Assembly: GCF_036014015.1 (NCBI RefSeq)
Contig: NZ_CP107905.1
Location: 7,626,001-7,690,000, forward strand
DNA: 64,000 nucleotides
DNA from: Streptomyces sp. NBC_00457
GTDB taxonomy: Bacteria > Actinomycetota > Actinomycetes > Streptomycetales > Streptomycetaceae
Reading direction: 5' to 3'
In this document: piece after piece, positions 41,211 through 50,296 of the stretch
Numbering within the stretch: position 1 is the first letter of the stretch
How the letters are laid out: every line of letters begins with the position of its first letter
Notes under the pieces: model-generated
Told to the model about the DNA's origin: nothing
Database searches by the model: none
What the model saw: the letters and a program-made list of their open reading frames with translations, nothing else
Program-made: the position numbers and the translations under genes

Positions 41211-41265
41211 GGGGCCGGAGCGTAGTAGTGCCGCTGTTGGTCGTTGGTCGTCTGCGGGTTCGTTG

Positions 41266-41330
41266 TGGCTGGTCGCGCCCACGCGGCGGAGCCGCATATC
41301 GATACAGCCCCGCGCCCCTGACGGGGCGCT
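41266..41330 (+). repeat. Dispersed Streptomyces intergenic repeat, copy 2
   Basis: It shares TGGCTGGTCGC, ACGCGGCGGAGCCGCA and CAGCCCCGCGCCCC with copy 1 at 4525-4623, but lacks that copy's extra hairpin. It ends in a CCCCTGACGGGG hairpin. Confidence 0.8.
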
Positions 41331-41441
41331 GTCGAACCGGAGTCTCATTGGGTCGTCATCTGGGTGTTGTGTACGTGCCAAGCGGGGGTCGTTCTGGGTC
41401 ACTCCAATCGTCCTGCATCCCATTGCCAGGGGAGGACCAGG

Positions 41442-43064
41442 ATGTCCCAGCACACCCCCGAACTCCGTGCCGTCGCCCGCCACTTGGGCCGTCGTCGTTT
41501 TCTGACCGTCACCGGCGCGGCTGCCGCGCTCGCGTTCGCGGTGAATCTGCCTGCCGGAGGCACCGCCAGTGCCGCTGAGCTCGACGCGGCGCAGATCGTC
41601 GAGGACCCGTTCACGCTCGGCGTCGCTTCCGGCGACCCGCAGCCCGGGTCCGTACTTCTGTGGACGCGGCTGGCGCCCGCACCGTTTCAGCCGGACAGCG
41701 GTCTGCCCGCCGCGCGTGTCACCGTCCAGTGGGAGGTGGCGCGTGATGAGAAGTTCCGTCGGATCGCCAGACGTGGTGCGGCGATCGCGCACCCCGAGTT
41801 CCACCACACCGTGCATGTCGCGGTCGACGGCCTGGACGAGGGCCGTGTGTACTACTACCGCTTCCGGGTGGGCCGTTGGGTCAGTCCGGTCGGCCGCACC
41901 CGGACCGCTCCCGGCCTCGGCAGCAAGGTCTCCGCGCTGACCTTCGGCGTGGTCTCCTGCCAGCGCTACGACCAGGCCTACTTCACCGCCTACCGGCATC
42001 TCGCCGAGGACGACGTGGACCTCGTCTTCCACCTCGGCGACTACCTCTACGAGTACCCGGTCAGCTCCGTCGGCGGCGCCCGCGCCTACCCGGCGGGCAC
42101 CTTGCCCGACCTGCTCAACCGCGAGACGGTGACGCTGGAGGACTACCGGCTGCGGTACGCGCTGTACAAGTCGGACGCCGACCTCGCCGCCGCGCACGCG
42201 GCGCACCCGTTCATCGTCACCTGGGACGACCACGAGACCGAGAACAACTACGCCGACGACATCCCGGAGAACAGCGTCCCGCCGGAGGAGTTCCTGATCC
42301 GCCGGGCCGCCGCCTACCGCGCCTACTGGGAGAACATGCCGCTGCGCCGCCCCCAGCTGCCCGACGGCCCCGACCTCCAGCTCTACCGGCGGCTGCACTG
42401 GGGCCGGCTCGCCCAGTTCGATGTGCTGGACACCCGGCAGTACCGCTCCAACCAGGCGTACGGCGACGGCTGGCAGCTGCCCGGGCCCGAGTCCGAGGAC
42501 CCGGCGCGCACGCTGACCGGTGACGCGCAGGAGCAGTGGCTGATCGACGGCTGGCACCGCTCGCGCGCGCTGTGGAACGTGGTCCCGCAGCAGGTCACCT
42601 TCTCCCGCCGGCACAACACCACGATGCCGCCCTCCCCGGTCTCGATGGACTCCTGGGACGGTTACCCGGCCTCCCGCGAGCGCGTTCTCGCGGGCGCGGA
42701 GGCGGCCGGGATCGAGAACCTCATGGTCCTCACCGGCGACGTCCACGTGGGCTACGGCTTCGACATCAAGCGGGACTTCGCCGACCCCGACTCACCGACC
42801 GTGGGCACGGAGATCGTCGCCACCTCGATCGCCAGCGGCGGCAACGGCTCCGAGAAGCCCGCCAACTGGGCCACTTACCTGGCCGCCAACCCGCACATGA
42901 AGTTCTACAACGGGCTGCGCGGCTATGCGACGGTCGCGCTGGGCCGGGAGTCGGCGCGGGCCGACTTCAAGACGCTGGCTTACGCGACGACGCCGGGCGC
43001 ACCGGTGACGACCGCCGCGTCCTTCGTGACGGAGGCGAGGGCGCCGGGGCTCAAGCCGGTGTAG
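41442..43064 (+). CDS. phoD: Secreted PhoD-type alkaline phosphatase
   Basis: A 540-aa exported phosphodiesterase/alkaline phosphatase. The twin-arginine signal [18 protein letters not shown] is near residue 17 and probably cleaves after TASA. The mature enzyme has an N-terminal Ig-like domain, then the PhoD metallophosphatase core: [11 protein letters not shown] near 172, [13 protein letters not shown] near 193, [11 protein letters not shown] near 260 and [10 protein letters not shown] near 431. It releases phosphate from organic phosphates outside the cell during phosphate limitation. ATG at 41442 has GGGGAGG upstream. No convincing PHO box was found by eye. Confidence 0.93.
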   Translation: MSQHTPELRAVARHLGRRRFLTVTGAAAALAFAVNLPAGGTASAAELDAAQIVEDPFTLGVASGDPQPGSVLLWTRLAPAPFQPDSGLPAARVTVQWEVARDEKFRRIARRGAAIAHPEFHHTVHVAVDGLDEGRVYYYRFRVGRWVSPVGRTRTAPGLGSKVSALTFGVVSCQRYDQAYFTAYRHLAEDDVDLVFHLGDYLYEYPVSSVGGARAYPAGTLPDLLNRETVTLEDYRLRYALYKSDADLAAAHAAHPFIVTWDDHETENNYADDIPENSVPPEEFLIRRAAAYRAYWENMPLRRPQLPDGPDLQLYRRLHWGRLAQFDVLDTRQYRSNQAYGDGWQLPGPESEDPARTLTGDAQEQWLIDGWHRSRALWNVVPQQVTFSRRHNTTMPPSPVSMDSWDGYPASRERVLAGAEAAGIENLMVLTGDVHVGYGFDIKRDFADPDSPTVGTEIVATSIASGGNGSEKPANWATYLAANPHMKFYNGLRGYATVALGRESARADFKTLAYATTPGAPVTTAASFVTEARAPGLKPV

Positions 43065-43091
43065 GCGCCGGGGCGTTGCCCTCGCCGGGGC

Positions 43092-44129
43092 TCACGCCGG
43101 TGTGACGGCCGGTGCGGCTTCCCGGTCGGCCTCGCCCTCACCGGGGTAGCGGACGCCGATGCGGTCCCGTATCGCGTCGAGCGTCCGCATCACGGCGAGG
43201 GTGCCGTCGAGCGGAACGAGCGAGGACTCGGTCTCGCCGGCCCGCAGGGCCCGCATCACCTCACGGGCCTCGTACTTGAGGCTGTTGTGCGGGTCGGCGG
43301 CCGTGTCGTGGGCGAACACCTCCGGTTCACGGCCGTCGCGGTGCAGGACGAAGCGGTCGGCGTGGAAGAAGCCGTACGGGATGTCGATGCGGCCCTGCGA
43401 GCCGGTGACCGACGCGGAGACGGACGTACCGCCGACGACGGAGCAGTGCACCGAAGCAAGAGCGCCGCTCTCCCACGAGAGCAGCGCACCCGTCTGGAGA
43501 TCGACGCCCTCGTCCGAGAGCACTGCTCGCGCCGCGATGTCCGACGGCTCCCCGAGCAGCAGCTGCGCGAATGACACCGGGTACACCCCGAGGTCGAGCA
43601 GCGCGCCGCCGCCCTGTGCGGGGTCGCGGAGGCGGTGCGAGGGCGGGAAGGGGCCCGCAAGGCCGAAGTCGGCCTGCACGGTGCGTACTTCGCCGATCCC
43701 GCCGTCGTCGACGAGGGCCTTCAGCCGCCGGATCACGGGATTGCAGTACATCCACATGGCCTCCATCAGGAAGCTCCCGCGCGCCCGCGCCAGCGCGACC
43801 AGCTCCTCGGCCTCGCGCACGTTCAGCGTGAACGCCTTCTCGCACAGCACGTTCCGCCCGGCCTCCAGACAGAGACCGGCGGCGGCCCGGTGTGCCGCGT
43901 GCGGGGTGGCGACGTACACGACATCGATGTCCTCGTCGGCCGCGAGGGAGGCCCAGTCGCCGTACGCCCGGGGGATCCCGAACCGTTCCGCGAACGCCTT
44001 CGCCGAGTCCGCGGAGCGCGAGGCCACCGCCACCACGTCCGCGTCCGGCAGATCCACCAGATCCGCCGTGAACGCGGCCGCGATCCCGCCCGTCGCGAGG
44101 ATCCCCCACCGCACGTTCTCCGCCGTCAT
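43092..44129 (-). CDS. Gfo/Idh/MocA-family oxidoreductase
   Basis: A 345-aa NAD(P)-dependent oxidoreductase. The N-terminal Rossmann fold starts RWGILATGGIAAAF near residue 7. The family's EKP motif appears as LCEKAF near 95, with Lys retained. The C-terminal alpha/beta domain has GGGALLDLGVYPVSFAQLLLG near 180, including the conserved Asp-x-x-x-Tyr region. It is similar to trans-1,2-dihydrobenzene-1,2-diol dehydrogenase-like sugar oxidoreductases. ATG at 44129 gives the family N-terminus; the divergent exporter gene starts 86 bp away. Confidence 0.9.
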   Translation of the reverse strand: MTAENVRWGILATGGIAAAFTADLVDLPDADVVAVASRSADSAKAFAERFGIPRAYGDWASLAADEDIDVVYVATPHAAHRAAAGLCLEAGRNVLCEKAFTLNVREAEELVALARARGSFLMEAMWMYCNPVIRRLKALVDDGGIGEVRTVQADFGLAGPFPPSHRLRDPAQGGGALLDLGVYPVSFAQLLLGEPSDIAARAVLSDEGVDLQTGALLSWESGALASVHCSVVGGTSVSASVTGSQGRIDIPYGFFHADRFVLHRDGREPEVFAHDTAADPHNSLKYEAREVMRALRAGETESSLVPLDGTLAVMRTLDAIRDRIGVRYPGEGEADREAAPAVTPA

Positions 44130-44215
44130 CCCGTCCCGCCCTCGTTCGTGTGACCCCAGCCACTGTGTTCGAACTGAGAGCATAGGGGCCGTATCGCAAG
44201 GAGAGGGAGGGGCGC

Positions 44216-45547
44216 ATGCCCGAACGTGGGGCATCCAGGGCAGCCACATCGAAAACATCGAACGAGACGCAGAACGAGACGCAGGCGGCCGTACCGGCAC
44301 CGAAGCCGGAACCGGCCGTCCGTGCTGTGCGCCGCACCGGCATGCTCGTCACCCTCATCCTCGGCGGAATGACCGCCGTGCCGCCGCTGACCATGGACAT
44401 GTACCTCCCGGCGCTGCCGCAGGTCACCGAGTCCCTGCACGCGTCCGCCGCGACCGTCCAGCTCACGCTCACCGGCTGTCTGGCCGGCATGGCGCTCGGG
44501 CAGCTGGTCGTCGGACCGATGAGCGACAAATGGGGGCGGCGGCGCCCGCTGCTCATCGGTCTCGCGGTCTACGTCGTCGCCACCGCACTGTGCGCGTTCG
44601 CCCCCACCGTCGAGACGCTGGTCGCCTTCCGGCTGGTGCAGGGGCTCGCGGGCGCGGCCGGGATCGTGATCGCGCGGGCGGTCGTACGGGATCTGTACGA
44701 CGGCATGGACATGGCCCGCTTCCTCTCCACCCTCATGCTGATCTCCGGGGTCGCGCCGATCGTGGCGCCGCTGATCGGCGGGCAGATCCTGCAAGTGACC
44801 GACTGGCGGGGCGTGTTCGTCGTGCTCACGGTCGTGGGCGTGGCGCTGGCCGCCGTCGTCTGGGCGAAGCTGCCGGAGACGCTGCCGCCCGGCGAACGGC
44901 ACGACGGCGGGGTGGGCGAGGCCCTGCGCTCGATGCGGCGGCTGCTCGCCGACCGCGCCTTCTCCGGCTACATGATCGCGGGCGGCTTCGCCTTCGCCTC
45001 CCTCTTCGCCTACATAGCCGCCTCGCCGTTCGTGATCCAGGAGATCTACGGGGCCTCGCCGCAGACGTTCAGCGTGCTGTTCGGGATCAACTCGGTCGGG
45101 CTGATCGCCGTCGGCCAGCTCAACGGGAAGGTGCTGGTCGGGCGGGTCGACCTCGACAAGGTGCTGGCCGTCGGGCTGGTGATCGTCATCGCCGCCGCGA
45201 CCGCGCTGCTGGTGATGTCGCTCGACGTGTTCGGCGAGGTGGGGCTGGTGCCGGTGGCCGCCGCGCTGTTCGTGCTGATGTCCGCGATGGGCATCACCCT
45301 GCCGAACACCCAGGCCCTCGCCCTCATGCGGACCCGGCACGCCGCAGGCTCCGCCTCCGCGCTGCTCGGCACGACCTCCTTCCTCGTCGGCGCGATCGCC
45401 TCCCCGCTGGTCGGTGTCGCCGGGGAGGACACCGCCGTCCCGATGGCCGTCGTCCAACTGGCGGCCGCACTGGTGGCACTGGCCTGCTTCGTGGGAATGT
45501 GCCGTCCTTGGAACACGCGTACGGATTCGGAGGGAGCAGGGAGCTGA
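44216..45547 (+). CDS. Bcr/CflA-type MFS drug-resistance transporter
   Basis: A 443-aa MFS protein with a 40-residue cytoplasmic leader and 12 predicted membrane segments. Motif A reads GPMSDKWGRRRPLLIG near residue 100. The Bcr/CflA pattern TMDMYLPALPQVTESL near 58 and LQGLAGAAGIVIARAVVRDL near 142 supports a proton-driven multidrug or sulfonamide/bicyclomycin-type exporter. ATG at 44216 has AAGGAGAGGGAGG upstream. The stop overlaps the CTG start of the next gene, so the two are coupled. Confidence 0.92.
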   Translation: MPERGASRAATSKTSNETQNETQAAVPAPKPEPAVRAVRRTGMLVTLILGGMTAVPPLTMDMYLPALPQVTESLHASAATVQLTLTGCLAGMALGQLVVGPMSDKWGRRRPLLIGLAVYVVATALCAFAPTVETLVAFRLVQGLAGAAGIVIARAVVRDLYDGMDMARFLSTLMLISGVAPIVAPLIGGQILQVTDWRGVFVVLTVVGVALAAVVWAKLPETLPPGERHDGGVGEALRSMRRLLADRAFSGYMIAGGFAFASLFAYIAASPFVIQEIYGASPQTFSVLFGINSVGLIAVGQLNGKVLVGRVDLDKVLAVGLVIVIAAATALLVMSLDVFGEVGLVPVAAALFVLMSAMGITLPNTQALALMRTRHAAGSASALLGTTSFLVGAIASPLVGVAGEDTAVPMAVVQLAAALVALACFVGMCRPWNTRTDSEGAGS

Positions 45548-46674
45548 GCGCGCCGAGACTGCGCAACGGCACAGCGGAACGGGCCGGACTCGACCCCGGG
45601 GAACTGAGCCGCCTCGTCCGTGAGGTGAGCGGCCTCACCACCGGTGAACGCCCCTGGGCGGCGGGCGCCGTCGTGGTCGCCGGGCGCGGGCCGGTCATCG
45701 CCGTCGAGGAGGCGGTGGGGTGGGCCGTACGGTACGAGGGCTACGACGCCGAGGCCGACGCGGGCGTGGAGCTGCCGTCGTCCGAACGGGTCCCCATGAC
45801 GACCGGCACCCCCTTCGACCTCGCCTCCCTGACCAAGCTGTTCACGGCCGTCGCCGCCGTGCAGCAGATCGAGCGGGGGACGCTCGGCATCGACGCGCGC
45901 GTGGGTGCGTATCTGCCCGACTTCACGGCCGCCGCCGCGCACGGCATCACCGTGCGGCAGCTGCTCACCCACACCTCCGGGCTGCGGCCCGAACTCCCGC
46001 TGTACGACTGCGCCGACGCGCCCGAACGGCTGGCGCTGCTGCGGGCGGAGGCGCCGGTCGGAGTGCCCGGCACGTACTGCTACTCCGATCTGAATCCCTT
46101 GCTGCTCCAGCAGGTGCTGGAACGCATCACGGGCCGTGCGCTCGATGTCCTGATCCGCGACGGCATCACGCGTCCGCTGGGGATGACGGCGACGGGCTAT
46201 GGCCCCCGCCCCGATGCGGCGGCCACGGAGGATCAGCGTCGGCCGTGGGCAAAGGTGGACCGGGGGATGCTGCGGGGGGTCGTCCACGACGAGAACGCCT
46301 GGGCGCTGGGCGGGGTGGCCGGTCATGCGGGTCTGTTCTCGACGGGGCGGGATCTGGCCGTGTTCTGCCGGGCGCTGCTTGCGGGCGGTTCCTACGGTCC
46401 CGCGCGCATCCTCGGTCCCGACTTCGTGGAGCTGCTGCTGACGCCGCCCGGGCTGGGCTTCGCGGTGGATCAGCCGTGGTTCATGGGGGAGCTGGCGGGG
46501 GAGGGGGCGGCCGGGCATACGGGGTTCACGGGGACGTCGCTGGTGCTGGATCCGGCGACGGACACGTTTCTGGTGCTGCTGGCGAACGCGGTGCATCCGC
46601 GCAGGCGCGCCGCGGACAGCAGGCCGAGGGCGCGGGCGGGGACGCGGGTGGCACGGGCGGTGCGGGGGCTGTAG
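45544..46674 (+). CDS. Serine hydrolase, beta-lactamase/EstB family
   Basis: A 376-aa class C-like serine hydrolase. The nucleophile motif SxxK is SLTK in DLASLTKLFTA near residue 95. The Tyr motif is YSD in YCYSDLNPLLL near 180 and the third box HTG in AGHTGFTGTS near 323. No signal peptide is seen, so it is probably a cytosolic esterase or D-aminopeptidase-like enzyme rather than a secreted beta-lactamase. The likely start is CTG at 45544, overlapping the exporter stop as CTGA with GGAGGGAGCAGGGAG upstream. GTG at 45499 inside the exporter gene is an alternative. Confidence 0.85.
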   Translation: MSAPRLRNGTAERAGLDPGELSRLVREVSGLTTGERPWAAGAVVVAGRGPVIAVEEAVGWAVRYEGYDAEADAGVELPSSERVPMTTGTPFDLASLTKLFTAVAAVQQIERGTLGIDARVGAYLPDFTAAAAHGITVRQLLTHTSGLRPELPLYDCADAPERLALLRAEAPVGVPGTYCYSDLNPLLLQQVLERITGRALDVLIRDGITRPLGMTATGYGPRPDAAATEDQRRPWAKVDRGMLRGVVHDENAWALGGVAGHAGLFSTGRDLAVFCRALLAGGSYGPARILGPDFVELLLTPPGLGFAVDQPWFMGELAGEGAAGHTGFTGTSLVLDPATDTFLVLLANAVHPRRRAADSRPRARAGTRVARAVRGL

Positions 46675-46725
46675 GGATGCGGCGGGGCGAGGAAAGGCGA
46701 GGGCCGCCGTCGCGTCCGGCGCTCG

Positions 46726-46731
46726 TAGAAT
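46726..46731 (+). promoter_or_regulatory. -10 element of a leaderless promoter
   Basis: TAGAAT lies 6 nt before the GTG at 46738, so transcription should begin at the start codon. No ribosome-binding site precedes the gene, in agreement. Confidence 0.6.
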
Positions 46732-46737
46732 CGGTGG

Positions 46738-47730
46738 GTGAATGTCCCCGTGCGCCCGGCCGAGACTCTGCGTGACGCCCTCGCCGCCCTCCTCGATGGC
46801 CTTCCGTCACGCCAGGCCGCGCAGGCCGTCGACCGGCTGATCGCCAACTATCGCGGCGCGACCCCGACCGACACCCCGATCCTCCGCGACCGAGCCGATG
46901 TGGCGGCCTACGCGGCGTACCGCATGCCCGCGACCTTCGAGGCGACCCACTCCGCGTTGGAGGCGTTCGCGCAGGCCGTGCCGGAGTGGGCGCCCGGCAG
47001 TCATATCGACGTCGGCGGCGGGACCGGCGCCGCGACCTGGGCCGTCACCGCGACCTGGCCCGGCGAGCGCAGCGTCACGGTGCTGGACTGGGCCGAGCCC
47101 GCGCTCGCGCTCGGCAGGGAGATCGCCGCCGCCAACCCGGCGCTGCGGGCCGTACGCTGGCAGCGCTCTCGTATCGGATCGGCGCTCACCATAGAGAGCA
47201 CTGATCTCGTCACCGTCTCCTACGTCCTCAACGAACTCACCGCCCCCGACCGAGCCGCCCTCATCGACGCCGCCGCCACCGCCGCCCAGGCCGTGGTGAT
47301 CGTCGAACCCGGCACTCCCGCCGGCTACACCCGGATCATCGAGGCCCGCGACCGCCTCATCACCGCCGGCTTCCACATCGCCGCCCCCTGCCCGCACAGC
47401 GCGGCCTGTCCCATCGTCCCGGGAACAGACTGGTGCCACTTCTCGGCCCGGGTCAGCCGTTCCTCACTCCACCGCCAGGTCAAGGGCGGCTCCCTCGCCT
47501 ACGAGGACGAGAAGTTCGCCTACGTCGCCGCCACCCGCCTCCCGGTCAGCCCGGCCCCCTCCCGCGTCGTACGCAAACCACAGATCCGCAAGGGCCAGGT
47601 CCTCCTCGACCTCTGCGAGACCGACCCCTCCCTGCGCCGGGTCACCATCACCAAACGCCACGGGGACATGTACAAGGCCGCCCGCGACGCCGACTGGGGC
47701 GACCCGTGGCCCCCGGACACCCGGGACTAG
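46738..47730 (+). CDS. Rsm22-like methyltransferase
   Basis: A 330-aa SAM-dependent methyltransferase of the Rsm22/METTL17 family, linked to the ribosomal small subunit. SAM motif I is HIDVGGGTGAATWAV near residue 88. TVSYVLNEL near 158 is family-specific. The metal-binding cysteines are in CPHSAACPI and DWCHFSAR near 221-236. In this family the cysteines bind an iron-sulfur cluster or zinc. GTG at 46738 is supported by the -10 box that makes the mRNA leaderless. The gene converges on the S37 peptidase, and their stop codons overlap. Confidence 0.88.
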   Translation: MNVPVRPAETLRDALAALLDGLPSRQAAQAVDRLIANYRGATPTDTPILRDRADVAAYAAYRMPATFEATHSALEAFAQAVPEWAPGSHIDVGGGTGAATWAVTATWPGERSVTVLDWAEPALALGREIAAANPALRAVRWQRSRIGSALTIESTDLVTVSYVLNELTAPDRAALIDAAATAAQAVVIVEPGTPAGYTRIIEARDRLITAGFHIAAPCPHSAACPIVPGTDWCHFSARVSRSSLHRQVKGGSLAYEDEKFAYVAATRLPVSPAPSRVVRKPQIRKGQVLLDLCETDPSLRRVTITKRHGDMYKAARDADWGDPWPPDTRD

Positions 47731-49079
47731 GACACGTCTGCCACGCCTGCCCAGCGGCGCACGGTGGCGACGGCCGCCGCGTGGTCGGCGGGGGACAGGT
47801 CCTCCAGCCTGACGTGGTGGTTCGTGTCGGGCGCCCACAGGACGCGTGAGTCGTGTGCGCCGGGACGGAAGGGCTCGGCGACCGCCGGGTCCATCGCGCC
47901 GTTGACGAACAGCAGCCGGCTGCCGCGCCGGCGGACCCAGCGGTCGATGTCCGGCATGGCGGCGGAGTCGAAGCGCAGGGGGATGTCACGCGGCACGAAA
48001 CTGCGGGGTTCGATGGCCCGCGGATGGCGCAGCAATCCGGTCAGGTGGGCGGTGGGGACGCTCAAGTACCCCAGCTGGGTGCCTAGTTGGTACCAGTAGG
48101 GGATGTAGTGCGTCGCCACCTCGTCGGCATAGACAGACAGCGCGGCGGTGCGCTCCAGCCATGCGTACAGCTCGTCGGTCGTGGCGGCCGGGCCGGGGAT
48201 GGTGCTGCCGTCCCCCGTGCCGTTCTGCCAGAACATGAACAGCACGCGCAGGACGGCGATCTCGAGCGCCTTGTCCGCGCTGCCGACGATGCGGAAGCCG
48301 GTGCCGGTGGACGCCGCCCATGCCTCGTAACGGGCGACCACGTCGGAACGGCGCAGCAGGATCTCCCGCTGGGCCGCCTTCAGCGCGTCGCGCGTCCCGG
48401 CGGTGCCGATGGTCTGCAGGAAGCGGAGATAGGCGGAGTCGTCCCGGTCGTCGACGTTGTTCGGCGCGGAGTAGGCGACGGTGCCGTCCACGTCGTACGG
48501 ATGGAAGCGGCGGTGGTAGACGCTCGCCATACCGCCCTTGCTGCCGCCGGTCGAGATCCACGCGCCGCCGTACAGGCGACGGAAGAGGCGGACGACGCGG
48601 TGGTGGTCGTCGGCGGCCTGCCGGATCGTCAGGTGGGTGTAGTCGGGGGCCGGTGGGCGGGACGTACCGAAGTAGCGGTGCTCGACCTGGAGTTGGTTGG
48701 CGTCGAGCAGGACGGCCGGCTCCGACCGGTATGGGGTGAGGGTCGCCTCGTAGCCCGTCGTGAACAGGACCGTCGGCCGGTCTGTCGAGGTGTGCAGCAG
48801 GGTGAGGCGCTGCTCGAAGGTGCCGGCCGTGGGGTCCGTGTGGTCGACGGGCTGGCGCAGGCCGAGGACGAAGAAGCGGTACCCGGGCTCGGCGCCCGGC
48901 CGTTCCTCGATCACCCGCAGTCCGGGCAGGGCCCGTAAGGCGTCCAGTACGTCGTCGTTTCCGGCGCGGGAGCCGCCCGTTGCCGCCCGCGAGGGAACAG
49001 TGGTCGCGACGGCCAGACCCGCTGCCGAAGCTGCCGAGGCCGTCGAGGTGAGCAGACGTCGTCTCGTCCACATGCGCAT
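47727..49079 (-). CDS. Secreted S37-family peptidase (PS-10 type)
   Basis: A 450-aa exported peptidase. The twin-arginine leader MRMWTRRRLLTSTASAASAA continues to a likely cleavage near ATTVPSRA. The alpha/beta-hydrolase core has the catalytic Ser in ISTGGSKGGMA near residue 172, an Asp in NGAMDPA near 405 and a His in DTNHHVRLEDL near 430. S37 enzymes such as S. lividans PS-10 are prolyl tri/tetrapeptidyl aminopeptidases. ATG at 49079 has GGGGAGGAAT upstream. The gene converges on the Rsm22-like gene. Confidence 0.9.
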   Translation of the reverse strand: MRMWTRRRLLTSTASAASAAGLAVATTVPSRAATGGSRAGNDDVLDALRALPGLRVIEERPGAEPGYRFFVLGLRQPVDHTDPTAGTFEQRLTLLHTSTDRPTVLFTTGYEATLTPYRSEPAVLLDANQLQVEHRYFGTSRPPAPDYTHLTIRQAADDHHRVVRLFRRLYGGAWISTGGSKGGMASVYHRRFHPYDVDGTVAYSAPNNVDDRDDSAYLRFLQTIGTAGTRDALKAAQREILLRRSDVVARYEAWAASTGTGFRIVGSADKALEIAVLRVLFMFWQNGTGDGSTIPGPAATTDELYAWLERTAALSVYADEVATHYIPYWYQLGTQLGYLSVPTAHLTGLLRHPRAIEPRSFVPRDIPLRFDSAAMPDIDRWVRRRGSRLLFVNGAMDPAVAEPFRPGAHDSRVLWAPDTNHHVRLEDLSPADHAAAVATVRRWAGVADVS

Positions 49080-49189
49080 CGTGATTCCTCCCCGGTGTCG
49101 GTCGCTGACCGCTTCAGTACAGCGACCCGACACCGGGGGAGGATCCCGCGTGCAGGGGGGACGATCTCCCCCGGGCGGGGGAGGTCCGT

Positions 49190-49384
49190 TCACGATGACT
49201 CGTCTGCGGTGCGTTCCTCCTCGCGTTTCTCCTGGAGCTTGCGCAGCAGCTCCCGCTTCTGAGCCTGGGGGTCGACGGACCCTCCGACCCGGCTGCCTCG
49301 TGCGCTGCCGCGCAGCGCGTCCCGGCCGAGCTTCCTGCGGGTGCCGCCGACTCCGAGCATGTTTCCGGCTCCGCCTCGCGTCAT
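49190..49384 (-). CDS. DUF6243-type small basic protein, 64 aa
   Basis: A 64-aa soluble protein starting MTRGGAGNMLGVGGTRRKLG with a C-terminal charged helix (QKRELLRKLQEKREEERTAD). ATG at 49384 has AAAGGAG 7 nt upstream. It is divergent from a TetR gene. Two palindromes and two 18-bp direct repeats fill the 140-bp gap, so it is probably the regulated partner. Small proteins of this kind are common in Streptomyces; the function is unknown. Confidence 0.8.
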   Translation of the reverse strand: MTRGGAGNMLGVGGTRRKLGRDALRGSARGSRVGGSVDPQAQKRELLRKLQEKREEERTADESS

Positions 49385-49398
49385 GGCGGGCTCCTTTC

Positions 49399-49437
49399 TG
49401 ACGGACGTACTGCAACTCTTGACGGACGTACTGCAAC
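49399..49437. repeat. Two 18-bp direct repeats upstream of the DUF6243 gene
   Basis: TGACGGACGTACTGCAAC occurs exactly at 49399-49416 and 49420-49437, 3 bp apart. They lie 15 bp from the DUF6243 start and probably cover its promoter. Confidence 0.8.
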
Positions 49438-49445
49438 GTATTGCA

Positions 49446-49462
49446 CGAGACGTATCGTCTCG
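49446..49462. promoter_or_regulatory. TetR operator, DUF6243 side
   Basis: CGAGACG-TAT-CGTCTCG is a perfect dyad. A near copy is at 49487-49503. Confidence 0.75.
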
Positions 49463-49486
49463 TCTCTGACGCTCCCCACTGTCCGG

Positions 49487-49503
49487 CGAGACGCATCGTC
49501 TTG
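49487..49503. promoter_or_regulatory. TetR operator, tetR side
   Basis: CGAGACG-CAT-CGTCTTG matches the first site with one arm mismatch. It precedes a TGATAAAT -10-like element (49510-49517) that would give a leaderless tetR mRNA starting at 49525. Confidence 0.75.
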
Positions 49504-49524
49504 TCAACCTGATAAATTCGGCCC

Positions 49525-50148
49525 ATGGCCAAGAACCCCGCCTCCGCCCCCGACTCCACCCGCCGCAGCGAGAAGTCCCGTCGCGCCATCTATGACGCCG
49601 CACTCGAACTGGTCGCGGAGGTCGGCTACCCCAAGACCACCATCGAGGGCATCGCCGCCCGCGCCGGTGTCGGCAAGCAGACGATCTACCGGTGGTGGTC
49701 GTCGAAGGCGGACGTCCTGCTGGAGGCGTTCCTCGATCTGAGCGAGCAGGCGTCGCGGGAGGCGGGCGCGGAGGAGCCGTACGTCATTCCGGACACCGGC
49801 GACCTCGCCGCCGACCTCAAGGCCGTGCTGCGGCTCACCGTCGACCAGCTCAAGGACCCCCGCTTCGAGGCCCCGTCCCGCGCTCTGGCCGCCGAAGGCG
49901 TGGTCGACGAGAAACTGGGCCGGATCTTCATGACCAAGCTCCTCGAACCGTCGCTCCAGCTGTACGTCGACCGCGTGCGGGCCGCACAGGACGCCGGGCA
50001 GGTGCGCCAGGACGTCGACCCGCGCATCGCCCTCGAACTCTGGGTCTCCCCCCTCGCCCAGCGCTGGCTGCAGTACACGGGCCCGATCTCGTACGAGTAC
50101 ACGGACACCCTCGTCGACTACGCCCTGCACGGCATCGCGCCCCGGTAA
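49525..50148 (+). CDS. TetR-family repressor
   Basis: A 207-aa regulator. The helix-turn-helix (residues about 18-62) contains TTIEGIAARAGVGKQTIYRWWSSK when read across its two helices. The C-terminal domain is of the TetR_C_16/AcrR-like type (LRLTVDQLKDPRFEAPSRAL near 105). The ATG at 49525 is supported by the -10-like element just upstream. Two matching dyads between it and the divergent DUF6243 gene suggest it represses both. The ligand is unknown. Confidence 0.92.
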   Translation: MAKNPASAPDSTRRSEKSRRAIYDAALELVAEVGYPKTTIEGIAARAGVGKQTIYRWWSSKADVLLEAFLDLSEQASREAGAEEPYVIPDTGDLAADLKAVLRLTVDQLKDPRFEAPSRALAAEGVVDEKLGRIFMTKLLEPSLQLYVDRVRAAQDAGQVRQDVDPRIALELWVSPLAQRWLQYTGPISYEYTDTLVDYALHGIAPR

Positions 50149-50296
50149 ATCCCCCCAAAGCAGCCGATGCCCCCCGATTCGGGAGCCGCACCCGCGTCGC
50201 CCCACCTACCCCGGATGTCAGCTCCGGCCCCCCGGAGCGCAGGATGGTGGGACCATAGGGCATGCTGTCCGCTACCACAGCGAGGCGAGGGGATAG

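Noticed and set aside
41331..41441. PHO box upstream of phoD
   Set aside because: No pair of 11-bp repeats close to GTTCACC was found by eye. Phosphate control is likely from the family but not shown here.
43159..45543. Upstream 795 codons of an 1171-codon plus-strand frame
   Set aside because: They are antisense to the Gfo/Idh gene and out of frame with the exporter gene. The composition is Arg/Gly/Ala shadow. The real gene is only the serine hydrolase at the end.
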